In this document: one piece after another, positions 59,901 to 64,000 of the stretch | How positions within the stretch are numbered: position 1 is the first letter of the stretch | Layout: every line of letters starts with the position of its first letter | The notes under the pieces: model-generated | Database searches by the model: none | Told to the model about the DNA's origin: nothing | Seen by the model: the letters and a program-made list of their open reading frames with translations, nothing else | Program-made: the position numbers and the translations under genes | Source of the DNA: Synechococcus lacustris | GTDB taxonomy: Bacteria > Cyanobacteriota > Cyanobacteriia > PCC-6307 > Cyanobiaceae | DNA length: 64,000 nt | Reading direction: 5' to 3' | Assembly (NCBI GenBank): GCA_903943975.1 | Contig: CAJAQB010000008.1 | Span: forward strand, 124,001 to 188,000

Positions 59901-62900
59901 CTGGTGAGGTTGGTGCCAAGTTTAATTGGACTATGCTGGCGAGTCGTTCAACAGCAGGTGAATTTCAGCTTACTGGTAAGCGCTCTGTTGATCTTGATAG
60001 AGTTTCATTGAAGGATGTGAAACTTACTTCTGATGCCTTTGATGTTAGCCTTTCTGGCTTTGATTATCAGGCTGCAACTAGTGTTGCCATAGCTGGCAAG
60101 ACAATTTCTGGTTGTGTTGGCAAGGCGACTGGATTGACACTGAATCTAAGGGGACTGTTTAGCGGTGTTTCATTGAGCACTTCATCTAATCTTGTTGTTA
60201 ATAATGATCCTGCTTCGACTTCTGATATTTATTTGTTTGATCAAGATGCCAATGGTGTTATTGATGGCTTTTATCTAGATGCGGCTACAGCCAAGCTGGG
60301 ATCTGAAGTTTCAATTGGTCTTCTCCAAGTAGCGGCCCCAACACTTTCCCTTTCAAAACTAAGCAATTTACCTGAATTTTTCAGCAATAATAAATCATCT
60401 TTTACTGGAAGTATAAAGCTGGCAAGCCAATCAGCCAGATATGGTTCAGGGAAAGATTCTCTGATTAGTTTCAATAGCCCCAGCTCTGGGCCAGGAACTC
60501 AAGCACTCGAGGCCACGTATCAATTCGGGGTTGATCAATTTGATTTTGCTGCCAATTCAATTGGCTTGAATTTGAAGCAACTTAAAATAAATGCCAAGGC
60601 CTCTGCTCAATTAATCTCGAGCAGTAATGGCACCAGCTTAAATATTAACGCGAATGGATCTATCAACCTTGACGGTGCAGGTCTCAGTGAATTACAAGGT
60701 GATCTTGATATTTCATTCTTAAATGATTCACTTCAAACTGTCAAAGGTACATTTGAACTTTCGCAGCCCGTGCCTGGGCTTGACTTGAAAGGTAAACTTG
60801 TTCTTGATCACTCTTTTGTTGATGGTAAGGGCTCTTTGAAGCTGGAGGACGCTACATTTTTGGGGGCCAGTGTTAAAGGCTCTTTGAATTATGGCTTGGA
60901 CTCATTTACCGGCCAGTTTGATTTCAATAATTCGAAATCCTTGCAATTGCTTGACGGCTTTAGTCTGTTGCCAGAGTCCGCGGATTTCACACTTGCTTGT
61001 ACAAGAAATCCTGCAAATGTTGCAAGCTATAGTTCCTCCATCAAAGAAGGAATATTCAAACTTAACTTTGGAGATACTGAAACTCGTTTCCAGGGCGACA
61101 TATCATTGTCTTCATCTGGTGGCAGTCCATTGCAATTGGATTCAGTTCAGTTGAATCTTCTAAATGACACCACTATTAACGTTAATGGCTATCGCTTGCA
61201 ACTGATCGCCTCAGATCCAACAGCCCCATGCAATATCGCTTTTGACCGTAGCAATGGTTTGTTGACTCCCTCTATTTCTGGTAAGGTGAGATTTCCTGAT
61301 TTGGCAAATTTAACTTTTACATTGCCCCAAAATGGCTTGACATGGAGTGACAATGCCTGGTCTTTGAATTCCTTTAAAGCCGATTTTGGCCAGAAGCCAC
61401 TTGATCTTGGCCCCATAGAAATTGGACCTAATGCAACGATTGATTATTCAAATAAGACTTTAACTCTGAATCCTGATCTGAGCCTTGATCTGGGCGAGAT
61501 GAGTGCTGCCTTGCGCCCCCTTGGTGAAAAGATAAATACATATGTGACTCCAATTGCAGCTCCGATAGTGAAGTTTCTGCTAACTGATCTTGATTTGAGG
61601 TCAAATCCATCTATTTCCAAGACCATAGCTGATATCGAGAAAATTAATATTCCTTTCTATGATGGCAGGCCAGACGTGCCGATCACAAAAATATTGAAAA
61701 CACTTGCTGATTATTTTGAGGGTTATCCAGGTAACCCTTATCAAAATGACCGTATTCAGCTGGTGGAACTATTTGACAAACCTTTGTCTGATCTATATTC
61801 ACTCCTTAGGACAAATCCAGCGGCCGCCCAGAAATTGGCTGATACCATCGGGTTTACTATTCCCCAGCTTTGGCTGGATATCGCAGCTAAGGTTGATTAT
61901 AAGGATATTTCCCTCTCTAATTCTGTTAAATCTTTAGAATCATTGATTACCTTTGGCGATACCCTTGCCAGATCATCGGCCACTGATTCTTCAATTAAGC
62001 TGGATGGATTATCATTTACATTGAATTTGGATGCTGCCTCTGCATCCGCTCAAGCAGGTGCTACCACTTCAGCTAATTTAAAAACTGAGATTGCAAAGCT
62101 TTCTGGTGCATTTGATGCCATCCTTGCGGCAGGAGCGCAGAGCCCTAACCAGCCTCAAGCGACATCAGGTTCTCTATTCTCTGTGGATGCGACTATGCGG
62201 AGTGATCTTCTTGATGATCCCTTTGCCACTGTAGGGAAACTACTTACTAACAAACCCTTTGATCTAGCGGCGCTAGATCTAAAGTTAGATGCTGGTTTTT
62301 CTCTCAATCAACGCATACCAATTCCCTGGGAGTCGTTGTTAGGGATTCCGCCGGGCATCATTAATACTTCTTTGAATCTTAATGAAGGTTTGCAGTTTAA
62401 GGCGGGATTGTCTGTGGGGGTAACGACAGATAGAGATCAGTTGTCTGCTCTTACCATGGTGCCACTGAAAGAGATACCTGCAAATTTGTTACCGCTGCTG
62501 GCTGGTACGTCTGATAAGGGGGATCCATTGGGGCTGTACCTCGGTCAAATTCCGAATACTCCTCTTATGCAGCTTATCCCCACACTGGGAGTTGGTTTGA
62601 GCCTAGGAGCTGCATACGTTGGTGATTTGATTCGGCTCTCAACCACACTCACTGGAAATGTTTCTCTTGGCTTGAATCCTTCTTCCAGTCGCCTGTATCT
62701 TCAGAATATCATTGATAAGGGCTTTTCTCTTCCCGGTTTTTCTGCTAGCGCTGATCTAGATGCCAAGCTTGCCTTGGAGGCCTATGTTCCTTTTAAGGGC
62801 TGGAAGGGACCATCGTGGACATGGCCGATTCTTGATAATCAGTCTATATTTTCGACGTCAACGGCTGATGCGCCAAAGCAGGTCAAGGCGGATATTGCTG

Positions 62901-63445
62901 CTGTTATTGATTCTGATTTGTTTTTGGGAACCAAGGAGCTATCTGATGCTGATAAACAGCTTTTAAATACCCCCATTGGATCTGGTTACCAGCTTGCTGT
63001 GGGTCTATCTATTCAGCATCCCAATCAGAATCTAAGGAGTATAGGCTTTTATCCAGTAACTGATACCTTTGGCAGTATTGTAGATCCAATTACGGGAAAC
63101 TCCTTGAAGCCCTCTGATGGTAACTATGCCTCAGTGGCTAAAAGTTTGACCAGCCCTGAGTTGACAGTTGAATTCAGTGATACTGGTTCTTCAGTCCAAG
63201 CTGATTCGCATTTTCTAATTAGCAAGAATAAGATTTTGGCTCCTTTTGTTTCGGTTGACACTGCCGCCGGCGCTCAGGATTATTTTGCTTATGCAGAGGC
63301 AAACAAGGCTTCCTCGCCTCTTGTGAGCCCGAATGGTTTTTATTCTTTTGGCCTTGATTTAACACCCAGCACTTTTGACAGCTCCTTTAAGGATCTACTG
63401 GTGACAATTTCTAGTATTGACCCTCAGGAGATCCCTGCCACGTAA
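56933..63445 (+). CDS. Giant repeat protein (2,170 residues), probably cell-surface or secreted
   Basis: I do not recognise this protein as a whole. It starts at GTG 56933, has no Sec signal peptide or membrane helix, almost no Cys, and is rich in Ser, Leu, Asp, Gly and Asn. Two full tandem repeats (~500 residues, starting at 13 and 508) and part of a third (1021) make up the first ~1,230 residues. Each carries a D-x-D-x-N-G-x-x-D loop (81, 588, 1103) like a calcium-binding EF-hand/dockerin loop. The next ~800 residues are diverged beta-rich sequence. The C-terminus (QDYFAYAEANK, NGFYSFGLDL) recalls modules of cyanobacterial secreted proteins. Size, composition and lack of a signal fit type I-exported surface-layer or adhesin proteins. 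Confidence 0.8.
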   Translation: MTLPTKISFPVDLNLGIANLLVDDITWNLDDSGATPSSILLDGKQLDGWLGTATGITIDFAGALKGIQLIGGAKSGINLFDSDYNGLVDSFYVDQSIIEIPVVQLGPLRIENVSFELNKFTNLVDFGAGKNLPFAGSIKLSADRNTLDMGDLLQLVSDKFSGDFNLNTGDLVTSLASLTGTLGSSAAPLLSFSASNVSSTIKGLATANQDVQIDLGKLSASLNPLAIGNSMPRATIDQLVVESGENINFDSITVDFPEGYDLSIFGLAELIPLSLKSGKLSFAKKTDQTLDPEQPILSVQAVMNTALLKAKLATILQSPKLDLKVERIDSAGKRQQITAADNLSLTVKRVANQWKTVASDIYAINLSDLVIPLQGESDPEVSASLYLPAIDDKGSALALPQFITEAAKKDGYSIPSGTQVLASIQGTYSNASIFTSTTGIAWLSGSLQQQQNVSTYSFLGQANLSAQLDYGNQFKATGSVQANLALNLNSTINQGKSQEITGLPSIKLDFGGAQLSDILLKFDAFDLCLEYLDWYPKDKNRSQEIGGVKISGLVAQAKGLKIDFKKALNGVSATSGVNQSGADIFLFDIDQNGSVDGFYLDQASINVASIKTDSLTIDNAVISLKGLSNLAALSADKSQSLSGKVQLSADQAALGKSKDLNLMAKDFKADYLLTSGALAASVGSIGGSLSVDSQPLLTISTSTDNTQNRVNLNINPKAGNDEALVSIPSLSATFQALTVNKLSPSVIINNFKIQQDYDLELDDLKLILPKDYLSSALGLAGILPFQVTSGSLTFSKRADGSIDSTQPSVTVAGTIDIAMLEKQLRALVHSADLSVSVSSYDRSGKLTPLTNQTITAKLIQKDSKWILVDSPGFELTIGNLPLRFATGANPVAVTSILTLPAIDAQGKLQSLPDNLISQYQSLSQAASNSNPQVLAQFSGSYKGDSVVKSANGAAWLAGSLDFKDGISTLILDGAANLSSSLDFGSGNSFTGEVGAKFNWTMLASRSTAGEFQLTGKRSVDLDRVSLKDVKLTSDAFDVSLSGFDYQAATSVAIAGKTISGCVGKATGLTLNLRGLFSGVSLSTSSNLVVNNDPASTSDIYLFDQDANGVIDGFYLDAATAKLGSEVSIGLLQVAAPTLSLSKLSNLPEFFSNNKSSFTGSIKLASQSARYGSGKDSLISFNSPSSGPGTQALEATYQFGVDQFDFAANSIGLNLKQLKINAKASAQLISSSNGTSLNINANGSINLDGAGLSELQGDLDISFLNDSLQTVKGTFELSQPVPGLDLKGKLVLDHSFVDGKGSLKLEDATFLGASVKGSLNYGLDSFTGQFDFNNSKSLQLLDGFSLLPESADFTLACTRNPANVASYSSSIKEGIFKLNFGDTETRFQGDISLSSSGGSPLQLDSVQLNLLNDTTINVNGYRLQLIASDPTAPCNIAFDRSNGLLTPSISGKVRFPDLANLTFTLPQNGLTWSDNAWSLNSFKADFGQKPLDLGPIEIGPNATIDYSNKTLTLNPDLSLDLGEMSAALRPLGEKINTYVTPIAAPIVKFLLTDLDLRSNPSISKTIADIEKINIPFYDGRPDVPITKILKTLADYFEGYPGNPYQNDRIQLVELFDKPLSDLYSLLRTNPAAAQKLADTIGFTIPQLWLDIAAKVDYKDISLSNSVKSLESLITFGDTLARSSATDSSIKLDGLSFTLNLDAASASAQAGATTSANLKTEIAKLSGAFDAILAAGAQSPNQPQATSGSLFSVDATMRSDLLDDPFATVGKLLTNKPFDLAALDLKLDAGFSLNQRIPIPWESLLGIPPGIINTSLNLNEGLQFKAGLSVGVTTDRDQLSALTMVPLKEIPANLLPLLAGTSDKGDPLGLYLGQIPNTPLMQLIPTLGVGLSLGAAYVGDLIRLSTTLTGNVSLGLNPSSSRLYLQNIIDKGFSLPGFSASADLDAKLALEAYVPFKGWKGPSWTWPILDNQSIFSTSTADAPKQVKADIAAVIDSDLFLGTKELSDADKQLLNTPIGSGYQLAVGLSIQHPNQNLRSIGFYPVTDTFGSIVDPITGNSLKPSDGNYASVAKSLTSPELTVEFSDTGSSVQADSHFLISKNKILAPFVSVDTAAGAQDYFAYAEANKASSPLVSPNGFYSFGLDLTPSTFDSSFKDLLVTISSIDPQEIPAT
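56969..58453 (+). repeat. Protein repeat unit 1 of the giant gene
   Basis: Residues ~13-507. Landmarks: LDGWLGTATGITIDFAGALK, the loop LFDSDYNGLVDSFYVD, AGSIKLSADRNTLDMG, LSFAKKTDQ, LYLPAIDDKG, GIAWLSGSLQ. Boundaries are approximate. Confidence 0.75.
58454..59992 (+). repeat. Protein repeat unit 2 of the giant gene
   Basis: Residues ~508-1020. The same landmarks occur in the same order: ISGLVAQAKGLKIDFKKALN, LFDIDQNGSVDGFYLD, SGKVQLSADQAALGKS, LTFSKRADG, LTLPAIDAQG, GAAWLAGSLD. Similarity is at the protein level; the DNA has diverged. Confidence 0.75.
59993..60620 (+). repeat. Partial protein repeat unit 3 of the giant gene
   Basis: Residues ~1021-1230. Landmarks of the first part only: ISGCVGKATGLTLNLRGLFS, LFDQDANGVIDGFYLD and TGSIKLASQSARYGSGKD. 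The later landmarks are missing, so the unit is truncated and runs into unrelated beta-rich sequence. Confidence 0.7.
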
Positions 63446-63450
63446 TGTGA

Positions 63451-64000
63451 TCATAGGCCCAATGCTGGAAAGAGATATTTATAACCTTCGCTGCTAAAAG
63501 CTTCTCGTGCAAAGGTATAGTTTTGATTGTATTCAGCAAGTGTCTCAGGTCCAATAGGCATCGCGATTGAGGAGCTATTGTTCAGCTGAATAATCTCTAC
63601 ATTCCCCTTTTGCCCGCCTTGAATCCCGTAGATTTTATTTTCTACAGTTACCACTTCAAGATCATAGGAACTAAGCTGCCATGTGCCGTTGTCTAGGGTT
63701 TTAGTCCATACGGGTGCTTCTCCATACCAGGCATTTGGGTCAAAAATTGTTGGTGTTGGCACTGGTACGTTCCCCCCTAAGCCTGTTAAGGGATCAAACA
63801 CTGATACTTGGGCTGGATCAGTTTTCTTCCCGGTTACTGGATCAACATAGGTAGTGGCATATCCAAATAACTTTGCTGTGTCTGGGGTAAGCTTAAAGCT
63901 ACTTTTTGTACCTTGGCTGTCAACATTCACCACAGCACCTTCTTTGTCGTAATTCACGTTAGAGTTCATCAGAATTGTCAAGTTGAATGGCGTGGAAGCA
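63451..64000 (-). CDS. C-terminal part of a probable large surface/secreted protein, cut by the window edge
   Basis: The frame is open from the window edge to TGA 63451. A TTG lies at 63981, but the codons before it stay open (STPFNLT), so the gene very probably continues beyond the window. The visible ~183 residues are Asn/Thr/Val/Gly-rich with no Cys: YDKEGAVVNVDSQGTKSSFK, YVDPVTGKKTDPAQVSVFDP and VENKIYGIQGGQKGNVEIIQ. I recognise no family. It converges with the giant gene, 5 nt apart, and shares its AT-rich composition. Confidence 0.7.
   Translation of the reverse strand, partial: ASTPFNLTILMNSNVNYDKEGAVVNVDSQGTKSSFKLTPDTAKLFGYATTYVDPVTGKKTDPAQVSVFDPLTGLGGNVPVPTPTIFDPNAWYGEAPVWTKTLDNGTWQLSSYDLEVVTVENKIYGIQGGQKGNVEIIQLNNSSSIAMPIGPETLAEYNQNYTFAREAFSSEGYKYLFPALGL

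Noticed and set aside
57163-60290. Possible RTX nonapeptide repeats in the giant protein
   Set aside because: The only Asp/Gly-rich calcium-like motifs are the three single DxDxNGxxD loops ~500 residues apart; there are no tandem GGxGxDxUx nonapeptides.

Overview
The window is chromosomal DNA of a unicellular picocyanobacterium of the Synechococcus/Cyanobium lineage. The evidence is a split cyanobacterial ATP synthase locus with a b' subunit, psbV, Ycf65/PSRP-3, ferredoxin petF, the FTR variable chain, NblS, and a complete kaiABC cluster next to rplU-rpmA. An intact kaiA argues against Prochlorococcus. Most of the window is GC-rich and gene-dense, with many ATGA/TGATG stop-start overlaps. The last ~9.7 kb is visibly more AT-rich. 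All functional calls come from reading motifs and overall protein resemblance; no database search was run.

Layout. 1-9.1 kb (+): atp1-atpB-atpE-b'-b-delta-alpha-gamma, followed without a clear break by a 2OG-Fe(II) oxygenase, a 2Fe-2S ferredoxin, a 70-aa protein, a DUF3326 protein and a response regulator. 9.2-16.6 kb (-): CNNM/CorC-like membrane protein, GTPase, nadD, nadE, ald and a histidine kinase that converges on the response regulator. 16.6-19.6 kb: Xaa-Pro aminopeptidase, HAD hydrolase, PSRP-3 and a tiny PCP_red protein. 19.6-23.8 kb: atpD-atpC (-) divergent from groES-groEL (+), with a CIRCE operator between them. 24-29 kb: an ammonium transporter behind an NtcA-type site, a KimA-like potassium importer, secG and gpmI. 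29.2-36.3 kb: pyrR, ftrV with a membrane protein and an Hsp70-like ATPase, rpoZ, DUF1818, a membrane protein, an EVE protein, murD and tRNA-Val. 36.4-49.3 kb: LysR-like regulator, PSII S4 protein, serA-prmA, petF, psbV, rnz, SpoIID-like, NagB-like, YebC, truB, methyltransferase, DUF2127, rpmA and rplU. 49.4-54.1 kb: kaiA-kaiB-kaiC and convergent nblS.

54.4-64 kb: an AT-richer block of large, probably surface or secreted proteins. It holds a PhoD-like metallophosphatase with three C-terminal lectin-like repeats, a 2,170-residue protein built from ~500-residue tandem repeats with EF-hand-like loops, and the 3' end of another gene running in from beyond the window. It looks like an acquired or fast-evolving cell-surface island.

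The most unusual points are: the giant repeat protein and its PhoD-like neighbour; the oxygenase/ferredoxin/DUF3326 genes coupled to the ATP synthase operon; an Amt transporter with Glu in place of the first pore histidine; a stand-alone 54-aa PCP_red protein behind atpC; and a HAD hydrolase whose catalytic motif lies upstream of every ATG/GTG/TTG.
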